Below are positions 1 to 5,549 of a stretch of 5,563 nt of DNA, piece after piece. Position numbers and translations under genes: made by a program. This DNA is from Prevotellaceae bacterium UBA5903 (GTDB taxonomy: Bacteria; Bacteroidota; Bacteroidia; Bacteroidales; Bacteroidaceae): the NCBI GenBank assembly GCA_002431845.1, contig DJEH01000143.1, positions 1,904 to 7,466 on the forward strand. Reading direction: 5' to 3'. Under the pieces are notes generated by a model that did not search any database, had not been told where the DNA came from, and saw nothing but the letters and a program-made list of their open reading frames with translations. Position 1 is the first letter of the stretch. Every line of letters starts with the position of its first letter.

Positions 1-5
1 TCAAT

Positions 6-13
6 TAATTTTG
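6..13 (+). promoter_or_regulatory. Possible -7 promoter element for the HsdR-N-like gene
   Basis: TAATTTTG matches the Bacteroidetes sigma-70 -7 consensus TAnnTTTG and lies 28 nt before the start codon at 42, leaving a short leader. The -33 region would lie outside the window, so it cannot be checked. The element overlaps the first bases of the repeat at 11-25, so a protein bound there could affect initiation. In AT-rich DNA this motif also occurs by chance. Confidence 0.35.
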
Positions 14-25
14 AACACCTACTTA
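11..25 (+). repeat. 15-nt repeat arm TTGARYACCTAYTTA, copy 1
   Basis: TTGAACACCTACTTA sits 16 nt before the start codon at 42. It matches the reverse complement of 536-550 at 14 of 15 positions and 567-581 at 13 of 15. In front of amn the two copies face each other as a hairpin. Here only the right-hand arm is inside the window, so a left arm may lie just upstream. Its role is unknown; an operator or a shared RNA structure are both possible. Confidence 0.5.
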
Positions 26-41
26 ATTAATAATAAACAAC

Positions 42-500
42 ATGCAAGTTCTCAACTTACCCCCATTTCAGATAAAAACAAAGCAAGACAATAACGGCAA
101 CATACAAATTTTTGATTTTCTGCGTCAAAAGTATATCAAACTCACTCCCGAAGAATGGGTAAGGCAGCATTTCACCCATTACCTGATAGACCACAAAGGC
201 TATCCTCAAGCGCTTTTAGCCAACGAGGTAACAATCAGCGTATGCGGTGTGGCAAGGCGTTGCGACAGTGTACTTTATAATGCTCATGGTGGTACGCCAA
301 GGGTAATCATCGAATATAAAGCTCCCCACATAGCCATCACGCAAACTGTATTTCAGCAAATATATGCTTACAACAGTGTGCTCAAGGCAGACTATTTAAT
401 TGTTAGCAACGGCCTATCACACTATTGTTGTTACGTAGACTATAAAAAGATGAGTGTGGAATACCTCCGCGACATTCCAGCTTTTTCTGAGCTTAAATAA
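42..500 (+). CDS. Stand-alone HsdR N-terminal-like (PD-(D/E)XK) protein
   Basis: This 152-residue protein resembles the N-terminal nuclease domain of type I restriction R subunits (HSDR_N_2 type), but it has no helicase domain and no hsdM or hsdS partners are visible. The core signature of the PD-(D/E)XK fold can be read directly: an Asp in ARRCDSVLY (D75), then VIIEYKAP (E91 and K93), then a helix with FQQIYAYN (Q105-Q106, Y108), then the strand ADYLIVSNG (117-124). The catalytic D-ExK triad is therefore intact. Similar small proteins are common in Bacteroidetes, often near holA, and their role is not established; they are not a restriction system by themselves. The ATG at 42 follows an A-rich leader (ataataaacaac) with no Shine-Dalgarno sequence, usual for this phylum. 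A 108-nt gap with its own promoter separates it from amn. I am confident of the fold assignment but not of a biological function. Confidence 0.85.
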   Translation: MQVLNLPPFQIKTKQDNNGNIQIFDFLRQKYIKLTPEEWVRQHFTHYLIDHKGYPQALLANEVTISVCGVARRCDSVLYNAHGGTPRVIIEYKAPHIAITQTVFQQIYAYNSVLKADYLIVSNGLSHYCCYVDYKKMSVEYLRDIPAFSELK

Positions 501-524
501 GTCTCTACTCTCATTTTTATTAGC

Positions 525-532
525 TAACTTTG
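525..532 (+). promoter_or_regulatory. -7 promoter element for amn-holA
   Basis: TAACTTTG is an exact match to the Bacteroidetes -7 consensus TAnnTTTG in the gap before amn. No clear TTG/TTTG -33 box is seen about 20 nt upstream. A start site about 5-6 nt downstream (near 537) would put the hairpin at 536-581 at the very 5' end of the transcript and give a leader of about 70 nt before the ATG at 609. Confidence 0.55.
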
Positions 533-535
533 TAC

Positions 536-581
536 TAAGTAGGTATTCAAAATATAATTTTTATAATTGAGCACCTATTTA
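536..581 (+). repeat. Inverted repeat / 5'-leader hairpin before amn
   Basis: The arms 536-550 (TAAGTAGGTATTCAA) and 567-581 (TTGAGCACCTATTTA) pair over 15 positions with one A-C mismatch and two G-U wobbles. Inside them TATAA (553-557) can pair with TTATA (561-565) around a TTT loop, giving one long stem-loop. Both arms belong to the same repeat family as 11-25. There is no U tract after it, so it is not a standard terminator. It starts where transcription from the 525 promoter would begin, so it may be a 5' stabilising hairpin or a double-stranded operator. Confidence 0.55.
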
Positions 582-608
582 TCATTATTCTTTATATCCA
601 CACACTAT

Positions 609-1385
609 ATGATAACCAAAGAAGACATTATAGATAACTGGTTAGTAAGGTACACCAAAACACCTCTTAACGAGTTTGGGCAGCATATACTACTTACTAA
701 CTTCAACAACTATGTTGATATATTTTGCAAGCAATGTGGTGTTACACCAGTAGGATTTGACGCCAACATGCGCACAGCAACTGCAGATGGCATAACCATT
801 ATAAACTTTGGTATGGGTAGCCCCAATGCCGCTCTCATCATGGACCTTCTCGGTGCCATTAAGCCCAAGGCATGCTTATTTTTAGGCAAATGTGGAGGCA
901 TTTCAGAGAAAACACAGTTGGGCGATTACATCCTACCTCTTGCAGGCATTAGAGGCGAAGGTACATCGAACGACTACTTTCCCCCCGAAGTGCCTGCCCT
1001 ACCAGCCTTTATGCTTCAGCGTGCTGTTTCTACAGCCCTTCGCGACAATAGCCACGACTATTGGACAGGAACTGTTTACACCACCAACCGCCGTGTGTGG
1101 GAGCATGACGAGCGTTTTAAGAACTATCTGCGCGAAACGCGTGCTATGGCTGTTGATATGGAAACCGCCACGCTCTTTTCATGTGGCTTTTACAACCACA
1201 TTCCCACAGGTGCTTTGCTATTGGTCTCTGACAACCCTATGGAAGCAGACGGTGTAAAAACAGAAGCAAGCGACAACCAAGTTACCCGCAACTTTGCCGA
1301 AACACACGTTAGAATTGGCATTGAGAGCATGAAACTCATCATTGGCGAACGCAAAACGGTTAGACATCTTAAATACGATTGGTAA
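609..1385 (+). CDS. amn: AMP nucleosidase (short Bacteroidetes form)
   Basis: AMP nucleosidase cleaves AMP to adenine and ribose 5-phosphate in the cytoplasm, part of purine turnover and control of the AMP pool. The 258 residues form one nucleoside-phosphorylase-fold domain. Visible motifs are the phosphate-binding stretch INFGMGSPNAA (65-75), LFLGKCGG (90-97), GEGTSNDYFPPEVP (116-129), DMETATLF (183-190) with the ribose-binding Glu (E185), and VSDNP (206-210) with the purine-contacting Asp (D208). The protein is about half the length of E. coli Amn (about 480 residues) because it lacks the N-terminal regulatory domain, as usual in this phylum. I chose ATG 609. The frame is open back to a TTG at 567, but that TTG lies in the leader hairpin and would add 14 poorly fitting residues. 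The stop codon is 3 nt before holA, which implies one transcript. Other purine nucleoside phosphorylases are less likely, given how well the whole protein matches the short AMP nucleosidase pattern. Confidence 0.9.
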   Translation: MITKEDIIDNWLVRYTKTPLNEFGQHILLTNFNNYVDIFCKQCGVTPVGFDANMRTATADGITIINFGMGSPNAALIMDLLGAIKPKACLFLGKCGGISEKTQLGDYILPLAGIRGEGTSNDYFPPEVPALPAFMLQRAVSTALRDNSHDYWTGTVYTTNRRVWEHDERFKNYLRETRAMAVDMETATLFSCGFYNHIPTGALLLVSDNPMEADGVKTEASDNQVTRNFAETHVRIGIESMKLIIGERKTVRHLKYDW

Positions 1386-1388
1386 CAC

Positions 1389-2432
1389 ATGGCATACACA
1401 ACAAACATCAAAAAGAAAACAAATGCCATCTCCTATGAAGAGATATTACGTAGCGTAAAAGCAGGCCACTTTAAGCCTATTTATTACCTCATGGGCGACG
1501 AGAGCTACTACATTGATCGTATAGCTGATTACATTGTTGATGCCGCTCTCTCCCCCGAGGAACGCGACTTTAATCTCATTACCTTCTTTGGCGCAGATAG
1601 CAACATAGACAACATTATATCAAGCGCCAGAACCTATCCAATGGGCGCCACTCACTTGGTAATTGTGGTTAAAGAGGCGCAAAACCTTAAAAACATTGAC
1701 CACCTTGTCTACTATCTCAAGCAGATACAACCCAGCACTATCTTGATATTCTGTCATAAGAACGGCAGTTTAGACAAGCGCACAAAGGTTGCCACTCTTA
1801 TTGAGAAGGAGGGCACACTCTTTGAGTCTAAAAAACTCTACGACAACCAGTTGCCACAATTTATTGTTAGCTACTTGCGTCGTAAGCATGTTGCTGCAGC
1901 CCCTGGAGTAGCCGAGATGATGGCCGAATACGTAGGTTCAGATCTAAACCGTATAGCCTCCGAAATAGAAAAGCTACTCATTGCACTACCGCAAGGAGAA
2001 AAAACAATTACCATTGAGCTATTGCAGCAGAATATGGGTATCACAAAGAACTACAACATATTCGAACTTCAAGATGCTATTGGCAAGAAAGACGTGCTTA
2101 AGGCCAACCGCATTATTAAATATTTTGAAAGTACCCCCAAGGAGAACCCCATACAAAAGGTGCTACCATCGTTGTTTAAGTTCTTCTCCAATCTGATGCT
2201 TGCCTACTATAGTCCGCAAAAAACACCAAGGGGTATTGCCGAATGGATTGGCATTCAAGAATGGCAGGTAAACAAAAATATTCTACCCGCTATGAACCAT
2301 TACAAGGGTGTTAAGGTGATGAACATTTTAGCCGAAATAAGACGCACCGATGCACGCTCAAAAGGCTCTGAAGGCTCGCATACATCGAGCGGAGACTTGA
2401 TGAAAGAATTAATATTTTTTATACTTCACTAA
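1389..2432 (+). CDS. holA: DNA polymerase III subunit delta
   Basis: Delta is the clamp-loader subunit that binds and opens the beta sliding clamp, working with gamma/tau and delta prime at the replication fork. The 347-residue length fits the family. The N-terminal AAA+-like domain starts with HFKPIYYLMGDESYYIDRI (27-45), where the family has its (Y/F)LxGxExxxI signature. The middle region has VGSDLNRIASEIEKL (182-196), the conserved lid-domain helix. The collar domain begins at NYNIFELQDAIGKKD (221-235). The end has DARSKG (321-326) and GDLMKELIFFIL (335-346), the usual family ending. As in all delta subunits, no functional Walker A is expected or seen. The start follows the amn stop by 3 nt, so translation is probably coupled and there is no room for its own promoter. 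A strong stem-loop terminator lies 35 nt after the stop. Nothing looks broken. Confidence 0.95.
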   Translation: MAYTTNIKKKTNAISYEEILRSVKAGHFKPIYYLMGDESYYIDRIADYIVDAALSPEERDFNLITFFGADSNIDNIISSARTYPMGATHLVIVVKEAQNLKNIDHLVYYLKQIQPSTILIFCHKNGSLDKRTKVATLIEKEGTLFESKKLYDNQLPQFIVSYLRRKHVAAAPGVAEMMAEYVGSDLNRIASEIEKLLIALPQGEKTITIELLQQNMGITKNYNIFELQDAIGKKDVLKANRIIKYFESTPKENPIQKVLPSLFKFFSNLMLAYYSPQKTPRGIAEWIGIQEWQVNKNILPAMNHYKGVKVMNILAEIRRTDARSKGSEGSHTSSGDLMKELIFFILH

Positions 2433-2467
2433 GAAATGACGACGTGCTGATATAAGCTCACAAAAGC

Positions 2468-2516
2468 AAGAAGAAGCGCCTTACACCAATGCGTGTAAGG
2501 CGCTTCTTCTTTTCTG
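2468..2516 (+). terminator. Strong stem-loop terminator after holA
   Basis: A perfect 19-bp stem (2468-2486 with 2493-2511) closes a 6-nt loop (CAATGC). The stem core GCGCCTTACAC is GC-rich, and a short pyrimidine/T-rich tail (TTCT) follows the right arm. On the opposite strand the left flank reads as a T-rich tail too (CTTGCTTTT), so the structure could terminate in both directions. It ends the amn-holA unit. Confidence 0.85.
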
Positions 2517-2655
2517 TATAATGCATATCATCCCATCCTCATAACAACTACAAAGTGCCACAGCACACACACATGTTTACGACACAAGCCCACCAACATG
2601 AGTCTTGCAAGGAGGCAAAGCCATGCTCTTTAGCTCCGTATACAGCGCTCGTATT

Positions 2656-2671
2656 ATTGTTCTATTTTTCC
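2656..2671 (+). repeat. 16-nt direct repeat, copy 1
   Basis: ATTGTTCTATTTTTCC occurs here and again identically at 3904-3919. The similarity extends leftward with a 2-nt gap into GCGCTCGTATT here versus GCCGCTCTTAA there, about 27 nt in total. A shared 16-mer is not expected by chance in 1.5 kb, although low complexity weakens this. It may mark two copies of a dispersed intergenic element. Confidence 0.5.
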
Positions 2672-3167
2672 ATTAATAGCACTTACGAACCAAATATGAC
2701 AAACGATTAAAGATAACTCAGGCTGCACTTATAGGCATCTACTTTACGAAAATGAGTTATAGGTTATGAAGTCTCCATCCATGCGCTTAAACAACAAAGC
2801 ATTCAGCCAAGCTGCCCCCACAGAAGGTGTTTGGAGAATAAAAAAACGTAAATAGTTGCTACATGTGTGCCTAAAAACGTCTCTATTGAGCCTATTTTTA
2901 TTCATTAAATAGATTGTTTGCTATATCTACATTGCATTATAGAGTATTTTATTTTCTATTTCAAGCACAAGTTGAATTTAGTTTTTCATCCATATTACCC
3001 TCATTATCAATCGGTTACGCAAATATGAGCTTCTCATAACTTCTTTCATTTTACAAAACCAGACACTTGCACAGAAAAACAAAATTAAAGTTCAAGAGCA
3101 TTTTTTGCAGAAGCTTAAATTTACATTAAACCTATTTTAATATTTACAAATAGCAAGCTAATTGATT

Positions 3168-3258
3168 TATGTTTGCATATACAAATATAAATATCATTTT
3201 TTGCTTACTTTATCTACATTTGTAGCACTGCTTTACATTTCTATATCATTTACGTTTG
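3168..3258 (+). promoter_or_regulatory. Cluster of three -7-like motifs
   Basis: TATGTTTG (3168-3175), TACATTTG (3215-3222) and TACGTTTG (3251-3258) each match TAnnTTTG. None has a TTG box at the usual distance of about 20 nt, and no gene follows closely. From my rough base-composition estimate about one such motif per 1 kb is expected here, so this is only a mild excess. The middle one lies in the dyad CTACA-TT-TGTAG (3214-3225). A minus-strand match (TATATTTG, read at 3189-3182) lies in the same cluster. Confidence 0.2.
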
Positions 3259-3525
3259 TAATTATATTATGTAGTTTTGTTTTGTGTATTTATATTTATT
3301 CACACAACATATAACCATACAACTCATTCATAATCAGCTATTTACACCCTATTATTACATTGTTATTGTTTTTAATACGCCAAAATAGTTGTATAAAGCA
3401 AAAACAGAACGTAAATATACAGTTTTTAAATACGTAATAAGCTAAATATCAATCTATTACATAAATTTACTTAAATATATTAGCAAAAGCAAATATCTTA
3501 TATTTTCAAATTATAGAATAAAGCG

Positions 3526-3543
3526 TATTTAGATTACTAAATA
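3526..3543. repeat. Short perfect inverted repeat in AT-rich DNA
   Basis: TATTTAG and CTAAATA form perfect 7-bp arms around a 4-nt spacer (ATTA). It lies about 100 nt upstream of the 3641 promoter element. It could be an operator for a dimeric protein, but such dyads also arise by chance in sequence this rich in A and T. Confidence 0.3.
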
Positions 3544-3617
3544 TTTCGTTCTCTTTTATCAATAGATTATTTAGAATTATGAATTTTACATTTAAAAATA
3601 AGTAATTTACAAATCCG

Positions 3618-3648
3618 TTGTTTGATAAGCAATAAATGTTTACCTTTG
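3618..3648 (+). promoter_or_regulatory. Bacteroidetes-type promoter (-33 TTG, -7 TACCTTTG)
   Basis: TACCTTTG at 3641-3648 is an exact TAnnTTTG match. TTG at 3618-3620 lies 20 nt upstream, the usual spacing for the -33 box in this phylum, which makes it the best-formed promoter in the window. Transcription would start near 3653-3655, exactly where the sequence changes from very AT-rich to GC-rich. The next gene starts about 350 nt downstream. Confidence 0.65.
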
Positions 3649-3653
3649 TAGAG

Positions 3654-3955
3654 GATTAATGAGGGGGCGGTTAGCAACTCATACCGCATTCTTGCCTCGC
3701 AATTTGTTTTTTCATGCAGCAAGAAGAGAGATTGACAAGCATGAGTATGTAGCAGCTATTTGCCAAAAAGGAATTCCCAATGTGCAACGGGCTACTCCCC
3801 TATCCTACTTTCACAACAAATGCTGGTAGGGGTACCCATCAAGGGGAAAAAGAAAATGCGTGCCACCTATCTTATAAATTAGATAAAACGAACGCCGCTC
3901 TTAATTGTTCTATTTTTCCTTACTCATGTGCCCCACCCCACAAAGTGGCACATAG
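3654..3955 (+). ncRNA. Candidate structured RNA or long 5' leader
   Basis: GC content jumps from about 15-20% upstream to 50% (3661-3720) and 52% (3781-3840), then falls to 40% (3841-3900), starting at the predicted transcription start. Possible stems are GCGGT/ACCGC (3667-3671 with 3683-3687), TTCTTGC/GCAAGAA (3689-3695 with 3719-3725), a bulged stem pairing 3789-3805 with 3825-3837 through CCCCTA/TAGGGG, TATCT/AGATA (3868-3872 with 3881-3885) and ATGTGCC/GGCACAT (3926-3932 with 3947-3953). TCTATTTTTCC at 3909-3919 could act as a U-rich end after a weak stem. No tmRNA, RNase P, SRP, tRNA or known riboswitch signature was recognised; a divergent 6S RNA cannot be excluded. It may be a free small RNA or the leader of the XRE gene. 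A 63-codon frame at 3780-3971 inside it looks non-coding. Start and end are estimates. Confidence 0.35.
3904..3919 (+). repeat. 16-nt direct repeat, copy 2
   Basis: This is identical to 2656-2671 (ATTGTTCTATTTTTCC). Here it lies within the candidate structured RNA, just before the hairpin at 3926-3953, and provides its longest T-run. If it is part of a dispersed element, the structured region may belong to the same element. Confidence 0.5.
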
Positions 3956-4006
3956 CCAAACACTACAATAAATAGTCATAACGCATAGCATAAATACATT
4001 ACTAAA

Positions 4007-4567
4007 ATGAAAGATCGCATCAAACAAATAATGGAAGCCGTAGGATTGTCGCAACAAGATTTTGCAAAGGAGCTTGGCATATCGGCAGCTTCGCTCTCAA
4101 GTATATTCACCGGACGAACCAATCCAACCAACAACCATGTGATGGCCATACACAGAGTGTTTCCGCAAATAAATGTTAATTGGTTATTGTTCGGTGAAGG
4201 AGATATGATTATGGAGAATCAAGGCTCTAAGGACTCTTCGGCCAATAAGGATTTAGCTGGCGAAACAGTGGCAGAAGAAGAAAATTCAGAAACCTTAGCT
4301 GCCGATAGTAATAGTCACAATGCGCAATCGGCTGCCTCGCTTTTTGGCAACGAAAACACACTTGCCTCTCCACTAACAAAAAACGAAACTGCGTCAGCAA
4401 TGCCCCAACTCAGCCGGCGCGAGCCAATGCACAATACTATTAGAGGCAGCGGAAGCGTTGTAACAACAAATGTGGCTGTTGAAAGAGAAGACAGAAAGAT
4501 TAAAGAGATTAGAGTGTTCTATAGCAATGGCACCTACGAATCGTTTGTTCCCTCTAATAAGATGTAA
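4007..4567 (+). CDS. XRE-family helix-turn-helix transcriptional regulator
   Basis: This 186-residue protein has an N-terminal Cro/C1-type helix-turn-helix domain (about 1-65): MKDRIKQIMEAVGLSQQDFA, then KELGISAASLSSIFTGRTNP (21-40) with the recognition helix. It is followed by VFPQINVNWLLFGEGDM (51-67), an ending common in Bacteroidetes XRE proteins. Residues about 70-158 are a Ser/Asn/Ala/Glu-rich linker that is probably disordered. The last segment, REDRKIKEIRVFYSNGTYESFVP (160-182), looks like a short conserved two-strand tail that may mediate dimer or partner contacts; that role is inferred. There is no signal peptide or membrane segment, so it acts in the cytoplasm on DNA. The start ATG follows an AT-rich stretch without Shine-Dalgarno; the first residues fit the domain start well. 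The nearest good promoter is at 3641, implying a leader of about 350 nt. The M15 lipoprotein gene begins 45 nt after the stop and may be cotranscribed. Its targets are unknown. Confidence 0.88.
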   Translation: MKDRIKQIMEAVGLSQQDFAKELGISAASLSSIFTGRTNPTNNHVMAIHRVFPQINVNWLLFGEGDMIMENQGSKDSSANKDLAGETVAEEENSETLAADSNSHNAQSAASLFGNENTLASPLTKNETASAMPQLSRREPMHNTIRGSGSVVTTNVAVEREDRKIKEIRVFYSNGTYESFVPSNKM

Positions 4568-4612
4568 GTAGGTTACTTTGCATACACTTACTTAACTTGG
4601 CAAAACGTATCT

Positions 4613-5464
4613 ATGATTTCAAAAGAAAAACTTTTTGTGTTGGCAATCGTCCTCCCCTTTGCTCTGCAAACAATCAGCGGGTGTAACTTAAACAAGCGTC
4701 GCAATGCTGAAAAAGCCCAATTGTCCACTACGATAAGACCTACAGAGCATACGAGGAAACAACAATCAAATAAATGCAACAAGAAAACCGCTTTATCTAA
4801 CGACAAAGATGTTTCAATCAGTAGTTTTGAAGAGTGGAAAGTTGGCTCTATTGTTAGTGCATCGCTCGTCAATACGTATGGCGAAGATAAATGCTTCAGT
4901 TCTTTGCCCATAAGCCCCAATATTTATAAACGAATTGAAGGAAAATCGTATAAAAAGGGGTGTAGCATACCACTCTCAAGCCTGCGCTACCTCAAAATAT
5001 TACACTACAATGCAGGGGGTAAACTGCAATTAGGCGAAATGATATGCAACAAACAAATAGCCAACGATTTGCTCAGCATATTCCGCACGCTCTATCGCAA
5101 CCATTATCGCATTGAGCGTATGGTGCTCGTTGATAACTACGACGCCAACGATGAACTATCAATGCAAGCCAACAACACCACTTGTTTCAACTTTAGGCGG
5201 ATAAAAGGCAGAAGCAAACTCTCAAAGCATAGCTTAGGATTAGCTGTAGACATTAATCCCTTGTATAATCCTCACGTAAAATACACCCATCAAGGCAAAA
5301 TGATTGTTGCTCCTCAAAAAGGGCAACCATACGCTAATCGCAGCAAGACGTTTCCTTACAAAATTGATGCAAACGACCTATGCTACCAACTATTCAAACA
5401 GCATGGCTTTAGGTGGGGAGGCGCATGGAAACATAGCAAAGACTATCAACATTTTGAAAGATAA
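4613..5464 (+). CDS. M15 family zinc metallopeptidase, predicted lipoprotein
   Basis: This is probably a D,D- or L,D-type peptidase that trims cell-wall peptides (VanY/CwlK-related Peptidase_M15_4 group). The 283-residue protein starts with a lipoprotein signal: charged KEK, a hydrophobic stretch, then the lipobox TISGC with Cys24 as the lipidated residue. It should therefore be anchored in the cell envelope facing the periplasm. Residues 25-115 are a variable linker. The catalytic domain follows, with MQANNTTCFNFR (184-195), SKHSLGLAVDINP (204-216) giving the HxxGxAxD zinc ligands H206 and D213, and HGFRWGGAWKHSKDYQHFE (264-282) giving the likely catalytic base D277 and third zinc ligand H280. 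All key residues are present, so it should be active. Substrate specificity cannot be read from sequence. The gene lies 45 nt after the XRE gene; TTACTTTG in the gap is one base short of a consensus -7, so cotranscription is the simpler reading. No terminator is evident downstream. Confidence 0.88.
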   Translation: MISKEKLFVLAIVLPFALQTISGCNLNKRRNAEKAQLSTTIRPTEHTRKQQSNKCNKKTALSNDKDVSISSFEEWKVGSIVSASLVNTYGEDKCFSSLPISPNIYKRIEGKSYKKGCSIPLSSLRYLKILHYNAGGKLQLGEMICNKQIANDLLSIFRTLYRNHYRIERMVLVDNYDANDELSMQANNTTCFNFRRIKGRSKLSKHSLGLAVDINPLYNPHVKYTHQGKMIVAPQKGQPYANRSKTFPYKIDANDLCYQLFKQHGFRWGGAWKHSKDYQHFER

Positions 5465-5527
5465 AAAGCGTTCTCATAGAACCATAAACGCATGATTTTC
5501 AAGCAATAAAGCGTTTCTTACAAGAAC
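5463..5527 (+). repeat. Imperfect tandem-like repeat after the M15 gene
   Basis: AAAAAGCGTTCTCATAGAAC (5463-5482) resembles AATAAAGCGTTTCTTACAAGAAC (5505-5527), sharing AAAGCGTT and AGAAC blocks. The first copy can fold as GTTCT-CAT-AGAAC. AACGC at 5487-5491 could pair with GCGTT in either copy, so competing stems are possible. No T-run follows, so it is a weak candidate for termination. Similarity is partial and may be chance. Confidence 0.25.
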
Positions 5528-5549
5528 AAACATCGTAACTTATTGGCGT

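Larger units (their letters stand above)
2517..3617. other. Long intergenic region without a supported gene
   Basis: No reading frame here looks like a gene on either strand. The first part, to about 2870, has near-coding GC (48% over 2761-2820) but is broken by stops. On the minus strand a stretch of about 38 codons between stops around 2545-2660 has no convincing start or recognisable motif. Most of the rest, from about 2870, is very AT-rich (15-20% GC over 3421-3600), with scattered short inverted repeats and several TAnnTTTG motifs. It could be a decayed locus, an intergenic repeat region, or a regulatory or curved AT-rich spacer. I see no tRNA or rRNA, and no CRISPR array or insertion-sequence ends. 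Confidence 0.6.

Noticed and set aside
42..500. Type I restriction-modification system
   Set aside because: Only the nuclease-like domain is present; there is no helicase part, methylase or specificity subunit in the window.
567..608. TTG start extending AMP nucleosidase by 14 residues
   Set aside because: The extra residues do not fit the family start, and the TTG lies in the leader hairpin; ATG 609 begins a family-like sequence.
536..608. Hairpin as terminator of the first gene
   Set aside because: The stem is AT-rich and not followed by a U tract; it lies downstream of a good -7 element, which fits a leader structure better.
1190..1429. Minus-strand frame over the amn/holA junction
   Set aside because: It is antisense to two well-supported genes and shows no domain features.
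1981..2196. Plus-strand frame inside holA
   Set aside because: It is an out-of-frame shadow of holA.
2930..3650. Possible replication origin because of AT-richness
   Set aside because: No cluster of DnaA boxes (TTATCCACA-like) was found, and no dnaA, dnaN or partition gene is nearby.
2517..3650. CRISPR array or insertion sequence in the long gap
   Set aside because: There are no regularly spaced repeats, no transposase frame and no terminal inverted repeats with target duplication.
3780..3971. 63-codon open frame on the plus strand starting MCNGLLPYP
   Set aside because: It has no recognisable domain and an unusual composition, overlaps the predicted RNA stems and the 16-nt repeat, and its only start support is a weak AAGGA upstream.
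4588..4920. 110-codon minus-strand frame
   Set aside because: It lies antisense to the signal peptide and linker of the M15 peptidase, whose reading is strongly supported, and has no recognisable motif.
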